DNA from: Caldilineaceae bacterium
Lineage (GTDB): Bacteria; Chloroflexota; Anaerolineae; Caldilineales; Caldilineaceae
NCBI GenBank assembly: GCA_022821585.1
Contig: JAJEDI010000046.1
Location: 1-56,514 of the forward strand
Direction: 5' to 3'
DNA length: 56,514 bases
The notes beneath the pieces are model-generated. The model worked only from the letters and a program-made list of their open reading frames with translations, was not told the origin of the DNA and made no database searches. Position numbers and translations under genes: made by a program. Numbering within the stretch: position 1 is the stretch's first letter; each line of letters begins with the position of its first letter. Positions 26,749 through 34,587 of the stretch are shown here, piece by piece.

Positions 26749-29208
26749 TCAAGATTGAGAGAACTTGAACGGCGTTTCACACTTGTTACAGACTGGTCTA
26801 ACCAGATCCCTGGGACGCTTGAAACGCTGTTTCCCACAGGATGGGCACTTGAATAACTCTCGGAAGGATTTGAATTCCTCCCATCGGGCTTTTTCATCCC
26901 CGACTGAACTGCTCTTATAGGGGTTGTCCGAAAAGTGACTGGCCAGATTCTCCACAACCCCGCTCTGCAAACTCGCGAGGAAACTGTTGGAAGTAGCCGC
27001 CGTACAGGGTACTCTCAAGTTGGCCCCCTTCAGAAAGCTGGCCAGCGAGGCAGCCAACTCCGCGCGATCATAATTGAATGCCTTATCTATCGGGCGAATA
27101 GTGAGTTTGGTGCCAAATTCCCGGCAAATTCGCAAAAGCCATTCTTCCTCGGCTTGCCTTATCTCTGCACCAGCATTCTCACCCGCGTCCAATTTTGCTT
27201 GAATGGTTTCGTCGGAAGTTAGGTGGTCATGGAGAACTGGACCGAAACCCTCTTGAATACCCACGATCCCCTTAAAGAGCCAGCCACTTTCGGGCAATTC
27301 GTCCTTGAGCAGGTTGAAGAACTGTTCATCATGGGTAACAAGAACGATTTGAAAGTCTGAAAAATGCTTGGCAAGTGCTCTTGCAATTGTCTTGCGATGA
27401 TCTGCATCATAGGAAGTCACTATGTCGTCCAGTACAAGGATGGGTGCTTCCGAGTTAAACAATCGAATGGCGGCAAGCCGGAGAGCCAACGCTAAAGTGT
27501 GCACCTGTGAATCGCTCAGATAGCCGCTAGGGACTACTCCTTGCCGGTTCTGTGAATAGTCGATTAGAATTTGGGCCTTCTGTTGGTGAATCCCATCTTG
27601 GTCAGGTAGTTCAATCCGAATCGGGGGTGACTTCCCGATAGGGCCCTGAATGTCCTCGTAAATGGATGCAACATCGCCTACAAGTTTTCCGATAAGGCTC
27701 TGAATGTGCTCTACAACGGCCTTGCCGGTCTCCATGACCTGACGGTCTAGTTCGATCTGAAGTAATCTCAACTCACACTTTGTTCGCTCGATTCTCTGCA
27801 AGTCAGACTTAATTCCTAGAAGACTGGTGACGGTATCGAGAGCTCTGCCGTACGTGTGCTCTCCCTGCCGGCTATTGATTTGCTCGATTCGGTCCAGGAC
27901 GGAGAAGTACACCCTTGCCAGAGTATCAACCACAGGTAGACTCGAAGGCAGTTCGTTGTCGATACTCCACCGGGCTAGAGCTTGGGAGTAATCCTCTAAC
28001 TCTGCGCAGGCATAATCGGTGCCAACGAGCTCGAGATTAACATTTCGTATGCTGTTCCTTAAGTGGCCCAACTCCACACCCACCTGCTTCCTTGAATGAT
28101 CCAACTCCTCCTTTGACTTTAGATAAGTGCGCAGATCGGAGAGTTTCTTGTCAATACTAATCCGGACCCCGTCATGAGAACCGTGAGGTCCCATTGCCAG
28201 ATTAGCGTCGCAAACTGGGCAGGTGTCGAGCAATCCATCATTCTCAAAGATCTTCTGCGCCTGTATCCAGACTTGGCTGAACACAGCGGCACTTTCTCTT
28301 GATCGTTCTGCCTCCTCGAGGGCTACTGCTTGACTGAGCCGCGAAACCGCTTGCTCGAATGCTGGAATTTTACCTGTTAGATCCTCAGTCGTTACGTCCA
28401 AGGGATAGGCGAGGTCCTCCAACAAACTGATAATCTTTCGCAGATGTGTCAATCCCAGTTCTTCTTGTTCGCTTTTCGATCGGGCAGCTAAAGTGGCGAA
28501 CGCAGGGTCCCCTTGAGAAAACTCAGCGAACTTGAGCGAAGTGTCTAAGTTGGCGAGGACCCCGCTGTTCAGCCAATTGCATACTGCTTCGTCGTTCCAC
28601 TCGACGATTTCTTCATCGGTCGCCCGCCGCAGGTCGCGAGACCTCTCGTCTGCTTCCGAGGTTGATTCTGTCCTTTCCTTTACCTTCCTTTTTAGGGTTC
28701 GGAGACCTTTCTGGATATTCAAGAGTGGTTCTAGACCGAACCAATTCACAAGATCTTTGTATTGTCCTTCTGGCGTTGTGTTTTCGACAAAGCTCCTAAG
28801 CTCATAGCCCCGAATTACAAAGGGAATCTTGGTAGCCGAAAGGATTTGCTTCGCTACCTCAGGGATCGAGGAATCGGTTCGACGCGCTGCATCGACCTTC
28901 TCCCCATTTCGTTTGAACCAGAAGTGAACCGAGAACTCAATGCCCTCGTCTTGAGCGTCAACATGCTCTAAAGCCATCGGGCCGGCATAAGTATTAACCG
29001 TTCGTTTGCCCAGCCTTTTAATTGTGCCATCCTCAGAAAAATAGTACTCAAAAGAATCCACTAAGCTTGACTTACCTTTGGCATTTTGCCCAAAAATAGC
29101 CAGACTTAGAGGTCTCTTCCTAGAGGCTAGGGTAAGAGTCTGAGGTCTCAGATATGCCCGAAAAGCTTGCAGTTCGATTTTCTGTATCGATAGAGACGGT
29201 TTAGTCAA
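26749..29208 (-). CDS. Rad50/SMC-like ATPase with zinc hook and C-terminal zinc ribbon
   Basis: An 819-residue ABC-type ATPase. Walker A is GQNAKGKSS (40-48), and the N-terminal strand KIELQAFRAY is like RecF or Rad50. Two coiled-coil arms flank a CPVC zinc hook (C330, C333). The C-terminal half has the signature-like YLSDSQ, Walker B ILVLDD near 593 and the switch histidine in LVTHDEQF near 626. A tail of about 150 residues ends in a zinc ribbon with CPSC and CNKC. The start is TTG 29208 behind GGGGAG; it overlaps the small upstream gene by eight bases. Such ATPases drive DNA-sensing defence systems (Lamassu, ABC-3C), but this one does not clearly fit any named type. Confidence 0.82.
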   Translation of the reverse strand: MTKPSLSIQKIELQAFRAYLRPQTLTLASRKRPLSLAIFGQNAKGKSSLVDSFEYYFSEDGTIKRLGKRTVNTYAGPMALEHVDAQDEGIEFSVHFWFKRNGEKVDAARRTDSSIPEVAKQILSATKIPFVIRGYELRSFVENTTPEGQYKDLVNWFGLEPLLNIQKGLRTLKRKVKERTESTSEADERSRDLRRATDEEIVEWNDEAVCNWLNSGVLANLDTSLKFAEFSQGDPAFATLAARSKSEQEELGLTHLRKIISLLEDLAYPLDVTTEDLTGKIPAFEQAVSRLSQAVALEEAERSRESAAVFSQVWIQAQKIFENDGLLDTCPVCDANLAMGPHGSHDGVRISIDKKLSDLRTYLKSKEELDHSRKQVGVELGHLRNSIRNVNLELVGTDYACAELEDYSQALARWSIDNELPSSLPVVDTLARVYFSVLDRIEQINSRQGEHTYGRALDTVTSLLGIKSDLQRIERTKCELRLLQIELDRQVMETGKAVVEHIQSLIGKLVGDVASIYEDIQGPIGKSPPIRIELPDQDGIHQQKAQILIDYSQNRQGVVPSGYLSDSQVHTLALALRLAAIRLFNSEAPILVLDDIVTSYDADHRKTIARALAKHFSDFQIVLVTHDEQFFNLLKDELPESGWLFKGIVGIQEGFGPVLHDHLTSDETIQAKLDAGENAGAEIRQAEEEWLLRICREFGTKLTIRPIDKAFNYDRAELAASLASFLKGANLRVPCTAATSNSFLASLQSGVVENLASHFSDNPYKSSSVGDEKARWEEFKSFRELFKCPSCGKQRFKRPRDLVRPVCNKCETPFKFSQS

Positions 29209-29416
29209 CTTGCTCCCCTCTCTCTTTCGCAAGCGATTCGATGTCCTCCACAGCCAATTCAATTGCGTTTTCAGCTGGCGAAAGTGTGATGACGTGTCTA
29301 GAAATAATCTCAAGCAAAGGGACGTCGGTTGCCTCGTCTTGCCTCAGGGATTCGATTATGCTGGCTAAAACCTCTTCTGAGTTTCCACCAGTGTCCTCAG
29401 TGCTAAACTGTGCCAT
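29201..29416 (-). CDS. Small acidic protein coupled to the zinc-hook ATPase
   Basis: A 71-residue protein, strongly acidic and predicted helical (ASIIESLRQ, ELAVEDIESLAKE). The start ATG 29416 has GAGGA about seven bases upstream; the frame extends eight codons further. Its end overlaps the ATPase start by eight bases, which implies coupled synthesis and suggests a subunit, regulator or antitoxin-like partner. No known family recognised. Confidence 0.7.
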   Translation of the reverse strand: MAQFSTEDTGGNSEEVLASIIESLRQDEATDVPLLEIISRHVITLSPAENAIELAVEDIESLAKERGEQVD

Positions 29417-29607
29417 CTTTTTCCTCATCATTGATTCCAAATAGTAGACGTAACTGCCATTTTCTATTGTTATTCGTGAAAGGGCCTGGTTCTACGCGAT
29501 TGGCCGATAAAGGCCCAGGGGCCAACTGTGGCATTTTCATGCATTGGGGAACCAATGATAGCTTCCGAGCCCCAGTTGGCGGTCACTGAATTCGAAAGGA
29601 GGGCCGA

Positions 29608-29805
29608 ATGGCGAAGAAGATTGCACAGATACAGTTCACGTAGCAGCAGCTTGAGCAGCTGGAAGTTCTGAATTTTCAGAACGGCCTGAACCGTACCGAA
29701 CTCATGCGACGTGCGGTGGACTATTGCATTCTTCAGTTCAGGGAGCACGGTTACAAGCCGACCTTGGTCCCTTTGCCAACTGTGGGCACGAGAAAGGCCC
29801 GCTGA
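29608..29805 (+). pseudogene. Ribbon-helix-helix-like gene with an in-frame amber codon
   Basis: AAAGGAGGG stands five bases before ATG 29608. The frame reads MAKKIAQIQFT, TAG at 29,641-29,643, then QQLEQLEVLNF, NGLNRTELMRRAVDYCI and a basic tail to TGA 29,805. In total this is 66 codons of a small DNA-binding protein resembling the one at 36,135. The amber is one base from CAG, and glutamines follow it. Loss by a CAG-to-TAG change is the simplest reading; amber recoding is unlikely, because nearby prophage genes end with TAG. Confidence 0.6.
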
Positions 29806-29854
29806 TAAAGACGGCCCAATCGGTCTGTACCTTCCTCGTTCATAGAAAAGTGCA

Positions 29855-29900
29855 TCCGGTTGAGTCTCCTCTCCGACCATGAATAAGAGACTCAACCGGA
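29855..29900. repeat. 14-bp perfect inverted repeat beside the attachment site
   Basis: tccggttgagtctc at 29,855-29,868 and its exact reverse complement at 29,887-29,900, with an 18-base spacer. It lies just past the 3' end of the tRNA-His fragment. It could be the tRNA transcript's terminator (though there is no T-run) or a site used by the integration machinery. Confidence 0.75.
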
Positions 29901-29905
29901 CCGTT

Positions 29906-29960
29906 TGGGCGCCTAGCGGGGCTCGAACCCGCAACCTTCTGATCCACAATCAGACGCTCC
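29906..29960 (-). tRNA. 3' part of tRNA-His (GTG), left attachment site of the prophage
   Basis: On the minus strand the sequence covers the end of the D arm (GGAGC), the anticodon arm TCTGA-TTGTGGA-TCAGA with anticodon GTG, the T arm GCGGG-TTCGAGC-CCCGC and the 3' acceptor strand TAGGCGC plus C73. The matching 5' acceptor strand GCGCCTA is not found upstream, so only the 3' part is present. This is the signature of an attL or attR in a tRNA gene. The orientation predicts that the restored full tRNA-His lies at the right end of the prophage, outside the window. Confidence 0.8.
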
Positions 29961-30205
29961 GAGGCCCCCTGCCGCGAGCGCGCGCGTCCTGATTCGTCCA
30001 TCCTCTTTTCACCCGACCCAGCCTCACCCAGCCGGGCAACCTCAAGACGACCGAGCCGGTCCGCGTGTGAAACCAAAATCGGTCACTTTGCGTCTGATCA
30101 GGGCAGCAGGCAGTCCTCGGAAAATCCTTCCCCCTTCCGCTGTCTAGCCACAAACTGAATACCAGTCTCAAAGAACCGGCGATTGCATCGCAGGAGATCC
30201 CCGTC

Positions 30206-31159
30206 ATGCTTATGCGCGACGCGATGGCTGAATTCCTGAACTCGCGCCAGGCGGCAGGAAAACGGCCGAAGACCATTCGATTTTACTCCGACAATATCGG
30301 CTCTTATCTGACCTTCCTCGAGCACAACCAAATAAACGGCAGCAAGTGGGCGCAGCCGCGCACTTTTGAGGAATTCTTCAACCACGAAAGGAAACGCGGC
30401 TTATCCGACACTTCGATAAACGCCCGCTTCAGGGCGCTGAGGGCATTCTGTAACTGGCTTGTCGGCCGCGGCTATATCGAACAATCCCCGATCGCCGCAG
30501 TCGAGGAGCCAAAGCGGACCGTCCGTCCGCCCCGGCGGATCACACTCGAGCAATTCCAGCGTCTCCTCAACAGTATTCCAACCACGGGCGCCACGTGGCT
30601 GGACTGCCGCGACAAGCTGATCATAGAGATGCTTTTCTGGACCGGACTTCGTCTTGGGGAGATCGTTGCTCTTCGGCTGGATGACATAGACCTGGACAGC
30701 CGGCTGCTTCGCATTCGCGAGGCGAAAGGCCGTCGCTCCCGATTCGTTCCATTTCCACTATCGATGAATGAGACGTTCCGACGCTGTCTGCTGACCCGTC
30801 CAGCGGTCGAAACACAAAGTTTGTACATTTCCAGCGACTTTGAGTTCAGGCCTCTGGGTACCCTGGGCCATTCCGGCGTTGCACAGATGCTCAAGCGACG
30901 ATGCAGTGGAGCAGGGCTACCATGCTACAACCCCCATAGCTTCCGCCATGGCTTCGCTATGGCGATGCTGAACGCCGGCAACATTGAAATGGGCGTGCTC
31001 GCCAAAATCCTGGGCCACCGCTCCCCCGCCGTGACGCAGGCGATCTACGCAGACTGGGAGACTACCAGCCTAAGGCGCGCATACGACTTGGCCGAACTAG
31101 CCATAGCGTCTGACAGAAGGTCAGACGCTGAGGGCAACAACAGAGACCCTCCCAATTAG
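30206..31159 (+). CDS. int: Tyrosine recombinase / phage integrase
   Basis: A 317-residue integrase. An N-terminal SAM-like core-binding domain (about 1-100) is followed by the catalytic domain, with all residues in place: R149 in TGLRLGE, K174, H244-x2-R247, H271 in LGH and the nucleophile Y281. It carries out site-specific insertion and excision of the prophage. AGGAG precedes ATG 30206 by nine bases. It is about 250 bases from the tRNA-His fragment and reads away from it. The length is like XerC/XerD, shorter than arm-binding lambda integrases. Confidence 0.93.
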   Translation: MLMRDAMAEFLNSRQAAGKRPKTIRFYSDNIGSYLTFLEHNQINGSKWAQPRTFEEFFNHERKRGLSDTSINARFRALRAFCNWLVGRGYIEQSPIAAVEEPKRTVRPPRRITLEQFQRLLNSIPTTGATWLDCRDKLIIEMLFWTGLRLGEIVALRLDDIDLDSRLLRIREAKGRRSRFVPFPLSMNETFRRCLLTRPAVETQSLYISSDFEFRPLGTLGHSGVAQMLKRRCSGAGLPCYNPHSFRHGFAMAMLNAGNIEMGVLAKILGHRSPAVTQAIYADWETTSLRRAYDLAELAIASDRRSDAEGNNRDPPN

Positions 31160-31177
31160 AGCAGAAAGGAGAGAATT

Positions 31178-31465
31178 ATGAAGGACCCCTCAGCACCCTT
31201 CGCCAGCGAGGTCGACCGGTCTGTCCTGGCGAATGCAGCCATCCCCGTTATCCACCCTGCCGTCCGCCTGTTCAACCTAGTACTGGTCGACGGCCACGTC
31301 GTTCTGACGCGGCCGCGACTGGGCGCGCTCTTCAGTTGCCCGGACGAGAAAAAACAGAGCTCCGTACAGGCGCGCGGACGCCGCCACTCTGGCTCTCTTG
31401 AGCCGGCGGCGCTCGACTTCGGCGGCCCCCTCAACGAAAGGACAGAAACCTATGCCGCGAGATAG
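31178..31465 (+). CDS. Hypothetical prophage protein
   Basis: A 95-residue protein with a strong AAAGGAGA ribosome site before ATG 31178. The first half (IHPAVRLFNLVLVDGHVVLTR) looks like a compact beta structure; the rest is Arg/Gly/Pro-rich. It begins 18 bases after the integrase stop and overlaps the next gene. No family recognised. Confidence 0.55.
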   Translation: MKDPSAPFASEVDRSVLANAAIPVIHPAVRLFNLVLVDGHVVLTRPRLGALFSCPDEKKQSSVQARGRRHSGSLEPAALDFGGPLNERTETYAAR

Positions 31466-31697
31466 TCAAGAGGTGGAGGTCTATACCGAGTACCGCGGTG
31501 TGACTGTGCAGATGACGCTGGCTCAGTGGCAGATCATCACCGAGGCCGGCGAACGTTGTGATCTGAGCCCGGCCGAATTTCTCTTGGAGGCCTCGCTTGC
31601 CGAAGCGCGCAGGATCGTGCCGGTCGACTGCCAGCCGAGGGGTGAGGAAGCGCCGATGCAGGGTCTGTTTGCGAAGGGAGAATCTAATGAATCCTGA
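31452..31697 (+). CDS. Hypothetical small prophage protein
   Basis: An 81-residue protein from ATG 31452 with AAGGA ten bases upstream. It overlaps the previous gene by 14 bases and the next by 11. A likely helix pair is ALAQWQIITEAGERC-like followed by LSPAEFLLEASLAEARRIV, suggesting a small helical regulator or adaptor. No family recognised. Confidence 0.55.
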   Translation: MPRDSQEVEVYTEYRGVTVQMTLAQWQIITEAGERCDLSPAEFLLEASLAEARRIVPVDCQPRGEEAPMQGLFAKGESNES

Positions 31698-31854
31698 CTC
31701 GAAGGAGTATCGAGAACCCGCGGAGTTCGCCAGCACACGTGACGTGCCGGATAGAAGGAGACCGAGCGCTCAACAGATTGGACCAGGCCTTATATACACC
31801 TACCTCGCGCCCACGAGGAAAGGAGTAAACCTTGAACCAACTCACACTGTTTGA
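31687..31854 (+). CDS. Hypothetical small prophage protein
   Basis: Fifty-five residues from ATG 31687 behind GGGAG, overlapping both neighbours. The sequence is polar and without motifs. Support is the ribosome site and the tight overlap with the flanking genes, so it is uncertain. Confidence 0.4.
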   Translation: MNPDSKEYREPAEFASTRDVPDRRRPSAQQIGPGLIYTYLAPTRKGVNLEPTHTV

Positions 31855-32254
31855 CAGAAGACAACCCGACCCCCTTCCAACAGAGGAGTGTACCATGTCC
31901 AGCCGCAAGAAGGTAAAGACCGTTCGCGCCACCAGCGGCCGGCACCGTTTCGTCGTCCTCGCTGGTAAGCGCGTTCTGCACCTCAGCAAGCATGAGTACT
32001 CCACCGTCGGCGATGCCAAGTCTGCCGGCAAGGCAAAGGCGAAGGAAATCGAAGTGCTGCCCTTCTACGGGCCGGGCGAATGGCCGCAGAGGGATGCCGA
32101 GATACTGCTGGGCCGATGCCGGCCGTGCCTGTTACGCGGCCGCGAGATCAAGGGCGTGGCCCTTGGCAAGTCAGGCACGCCGAGCGAGTTTTGCCGGGTC
32201 TGCTGGGAAGAACGTCATCCGGGCCAGCTCCTGCGAATGGGGGTGGCTTTATGA
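31832..32254 (+). CDS. Hypothetical prophage protein with two Cys pairs
   Basis: A 140-residue basic protein. TTG 31832 has AAAGGAG seven bases upstream; ATG 31895 is an alternative without a clear site. The middle (RHRFVVLAGKRVL, SAGKAKAKEIEVLPF) looks like a small beta domain. The C-terminus has two pairs, CRPC and CRVC, about 35 residues apart, consistent with a zinc-binding knuckle. The stop overlaps the start of the replication initiator (ATGA at 32,251-32,254), so it is probably coupled to replication functions. Confidence 0.6.
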   Translation: MNQLTLFDRRQPDPLPTEECTMSSRKKVKTVRATSGRHRFVVLAGKRVLHLSKHEYSTVGDAKSAGKAKAKEIEVLPFYGPGEWPQRDAEILLGRCRPCLLRGREIKGVALGKSGTPSEFCRVCWEERHPGQLLRMGVAL

Positions 32255-33732
32255 GCGCCCACGATCAGTATGTCTTACAGATGGGCGGCGGTCTGAGGTG
32301 GTTGGCCAAACGGCATGGGCTGAAGCTCCGCGAAGTTACGGTGCTGAGTACGCTGATATTGTTCGACGGGATGAAAGGATTCCGCCCCACCCAGGAGACT
32401 ATTGCGGAGGCGAGCGGAACCAGTCGCGGAGTCGTGGCGCCAGCGTTGGTCAAGCTGGAGGCAGCCGGTCTGATCAGAAGAGAGACTCTACGCTACTTGG
32501 ACAGTCGCCGACGAGAGTGCACTAGTAAGAATCACGTCTACATTCTGTCCGAGGAGATCGAGCAGGCGCTTGAATTTGCGGCCGAGACGATTGAGCTGAG
32601 ACGACGCGCGACTCAGCCATCACTCTTTTGCGATGACCAAATGCGCGCGACTGTCGATCCGATATGGATTCCAGATGCGCGCGACTGTCAATCCGATATG
32701 GATCAGGTCTCACCTTCGCCGGTTCAACAGACTCACGCTCCGGACGACCAGATGCGCGCGACTGTCGATCCGGTTTGGATGCCAGATGCGCGCGACTGTC
32801 AATCCGATATGGACCAGATGCGCACGGCTGTCGATCCATATATAGGTGGTGGTGGTGGTAAGAAAGAGCAATACATGAAATCGATCAGAGAACTTACACC
32901 CACCACCCCCCCGACCCCCGAAGAGCGAGACCTTTCACTGCAGATGATGATGCATCCGGCGATTGCCATGCCGCGCGACTTTGCGCAGGCGATCGCAGCC
33001 AGATGGTCGCCGCGGGACATCCTGGGGCGCTGCCAGGCCTATTCCGCCGACTACAAAGCCGAGGGCGGCGCCAAAGGCATTGGCGCCCTCATTTATCGGT
33101 TTGCGCATTTCAACTCGATTCCGGTTCGTGAGATCCGGGGGGAGGATTCGTACGACTACGAGTGGTATTCAGAATTCGAGTATCTTGTCGGCCTTCAGGA
33201 GGGCCTGTACGTGCCCGAAACCGAAGAGGAAGAGCCAGAGCCGGCGCGAGAGACGGCATACCCCGCCGAGACGAACGGACCTCGGCCTGCCCTCGTGCCG
33301 GCCGCCGCCTTGACGGATCCGGAGACGGCGGAAGCTGTGTTCAATACGATGGAGTTGCCAGCGCACCGATGCAGTGCGGACCAAGAGGCATGGCGAGCCG
33401 TTGTCAAAGATATGGCGATGGAGTTGCCGGAAGCCACATATCACACCTGGTTGCACGGTCAGACCGAGTTCGTCAGGTGCAAGGACGACAGGTTTACGAT
33501 CAGGACGGCTAACGCGTTTGTGCGCGATTGTCTTCAAATGCGGCTGAAGAAAAAGATGGAGACGGCTCTCCGAGCCAGAATCGGGAGATCGGTGGAAATC
33601 GAATTCTTGACGAGTTCCCAGATTGTGGAGGAGGCCAAAGGCTATGACACTCAGGACAAGCCTGAAAAGCCGCTCAAGGTGCAGGCAGAGCAAGCCTTTC
33701 GACCGGTCTTGCACCCCAGCGGGAGGAGCTGA
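32251..33732 (+). CDS. Phage replication initiator-like protein: winged HTH, iteron-coded linker, DnaA domain I-like C-terminus
   Basis: A 493-residue protein. Residues about 25-85 form a winged helix-turn-helix (RPTQETIAEASGTSRG, then LEAAGLIRRE) like phage replication proteins. Residues 128-198 are encoded by five DNA iterons and repeat (QMRA)TVDP and PDARDCQSDMDQ. The middle (about 225-325) may bind a helicase loader or DNA. The C-terminal stretch (about 380-452), with W, LPEATYHTWL and the following FTIRTANAFVRDCL, resembles DnaA domain I/DiaA-binding regions. No AAA+ domain is present. By analogy with lambda O it would bind its iterons and recruit host helicase. Inference from domain order and repeats. 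Confidence 0.75.
   Translation: MSAHDQYVLQMGGGLRWLAKRHGLKLREVTVLSTLILFDGMKGFRPTQETIAEASGTSRGVVAPALVKLEAAGLIRRETLRYLDSRRRECTSKNHVYILSEEIEQALEFAAETIELRRRATQPSLFCDDQMRATVDPIWIPDARDCQSDMDQVSPSPVQQTHAPDDQMRATVDPVWMPDARDCQSDMDQMRTAVDPYIGGGGGKKEQYMKSIRELTPTTPPTPEERDLSLQMMMHPAIAMPRDFAQAIAARWSPRDILGRCQAYSADYKAEGGAKGIGALIYRFAHFNSIPVREIRGEDSYDYEWYSEFEYLVGLQEGLYVPETEEEEPEPARETAYPAETNGPRPALVPAAALTDPETAEAVFNTMELPAHRCSADQEAWRAVVKDMAMELPEATYHTWLHGQTEFVRCKDDRFTIRTANAFVRDCLQMRLKKKMETALRARIGRSVEIEFLTSSQIVEEAKGYDTQDKPEKPLKVQAEQAFRPVLHPSGRS
32641..32845 (+). repeat. Five replication iterons inside the initiator gene (putative origin)
   Basis: A 28-base unit beginning ATGCGCGCGACTGTC and ending in ATATGGA occurs at 32,641-32,668, 32,675-32,702, 32,752-32,779, 32,786-32,813 and 32,818-32,845. 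The start-to-start spacing is 34, 77, 34 and 32. Units 1/3 have GTCGATCC and 2/4 have GTCAATCC. Unit 5 is the most diverged. All are in the same orientation. Confidence 0.8.
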
Positions 33733-33735
33733 TCA

Positions 33736-34029
33736 ATGACAACGTATGAAGGCTGGGCGATCGTAGAGCTGATGGGCCACCGGACTTTCGGGGGGATGGT
33801 GTCCGAGGTCGAGATGTACGGCGGCCGCTTGCTGCGCCTGGACGTGTATGACGACGAAGGCGAAGAGCCGGCGATGACGCAGTACTACGGCTCATCCGCC
33901 ATCTACTGTATCACGCCGGCGGATGAGTCAATGGCGCGCCAGGTAGGACGGCGCTCGATGCCGGGCAAGCCGCAGCCGGCGATGCTGTCGTGGACGCCGG
34001 AAGACGATGAGGCGCAGGTCTATGACTGA
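33736..34029 (+). CDS. Conserved-looking small phage protein
   Basis: Ninety-seven residues starting three bases after the initiator stop, with GGGAGGAG nearby. The N-terminus GWAIVELMGHRTFGG and then VSEVEMYGGRLLRLDV form a beta-rich domain of a kind common in phage early regions. Function unknown. The end overlaps the next gene by eight bases. Confidence 0.65.
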   Translation: MTTYEGWAIVELMGHRTFGGMVSEVEMYGGRLLRLDVYDDEGEEPAMTQYYGSSAIYCITPADESMARQVGRRSMPGKPQPAMLSWTPEDDEAQVYD

Positions 34030-34246
34030 GTGGAATCGTGAATCGACGACGATCTTCTGGACCGAGTACGGCGGCTTGCATCTGTTCGTCTGGCGGATGC
34101 CTGGCCAGCCGGTCGAGACGCGGTGGCGCTGGAGCGTGTGGCGCGGCTCGCGTGAGCTGCATGTCTCGAGGGTCGGCTTGGCAAGGCATGAGGATGCCAT
34201 GGATGCCGCGAAAGCCTTCGCCGATCAGAGGAGGTATTGCGCATGA
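34022..34246 (+). CDS. Hypothetical small phage protein
   Basis: Seventy-four residues from ATG 34022, overlapping both neighbours. Trp-rich (FVWRMPG, RWRWSVWRGS), probably a small beta-sheet domain, with a short C-terminal helix. No family recognised. Confidence 0.55.
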   Translation: MTEWNRESTTIFWTEYGGLHLFVWRMPGQPVETRWRWSVWRGSRELHVSRVGLARHEDAMDAAKAFADQRRYCA

Positions 34247-34587
34247 TTGAGAGACTCCGGAGGGCCTGGAGGCGAATCACCGGCCATGGTGAGATTGAGC
34301 GCAGTTTAGCCGGTGATCTGCGCCCGCGTCGAGAGGGGAGCAAGATTCGCGATGTTTTTCCCGTCAGCAGTTTCGATCTGCCACCTGATCTGCGGCGGCA
34401 GCTGGCGCTGATTCTGTCGCCGGACAATCCCCGGTTGCAGGCGGCGCACGACCCGCCGTGCGTGATGTCAGGAGACGGCTGTCACTGCATGTGCTGGCAC
34501 ATCGGCGAGAGACGATGCTGCTACTGCGGCCTGGCGGAGCATGAGGAGCGCGATCCGGTGCGCCGAGAGGGCCAACATGGACCATAG
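34243..34587 (+). CDS. Small phage protein with Cys/His cluster
   Basis: A 114-residue protein from ATG 34243, eight bases behind GAGGAGG and overlapping the previous stop as ATGA. Residues about 73-100 hold eight Cys/His side chains (CVMSGDGCHCMCWHIG then RCCYCG), a probable zinc-binding module. The N-terminal half is basic and helical. Nucleic-acid binding is possible but not demonstrated. Confidence 0.6.
   Translation: MIERLRRAWRRITGHGEIERSLAGDLRPRREGSKIRDVFPVSSFDLPPDLRRQLALILSPDNPRLQAAHDPPCVMSGDGCHCMCWHIGERRCCYCGLAEHEERDPVRREGQHGP

Noticed and set aside
29608..29805. Prophage-wide recoding of TAG
   Set aside because: Several well-supported prophage genes end in TAG with another gene starting at once (for example the terminase small subunit at 38,330), so TAG is a working stop here.
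29470..29949. 159-residue minus-strand frame across the attachment site
   Set aside because: It is read through the tRNA-His fragment, the inverted repeat and the ribbon-helix-helix pseudogene; its N-terminus is tRNA sequence.
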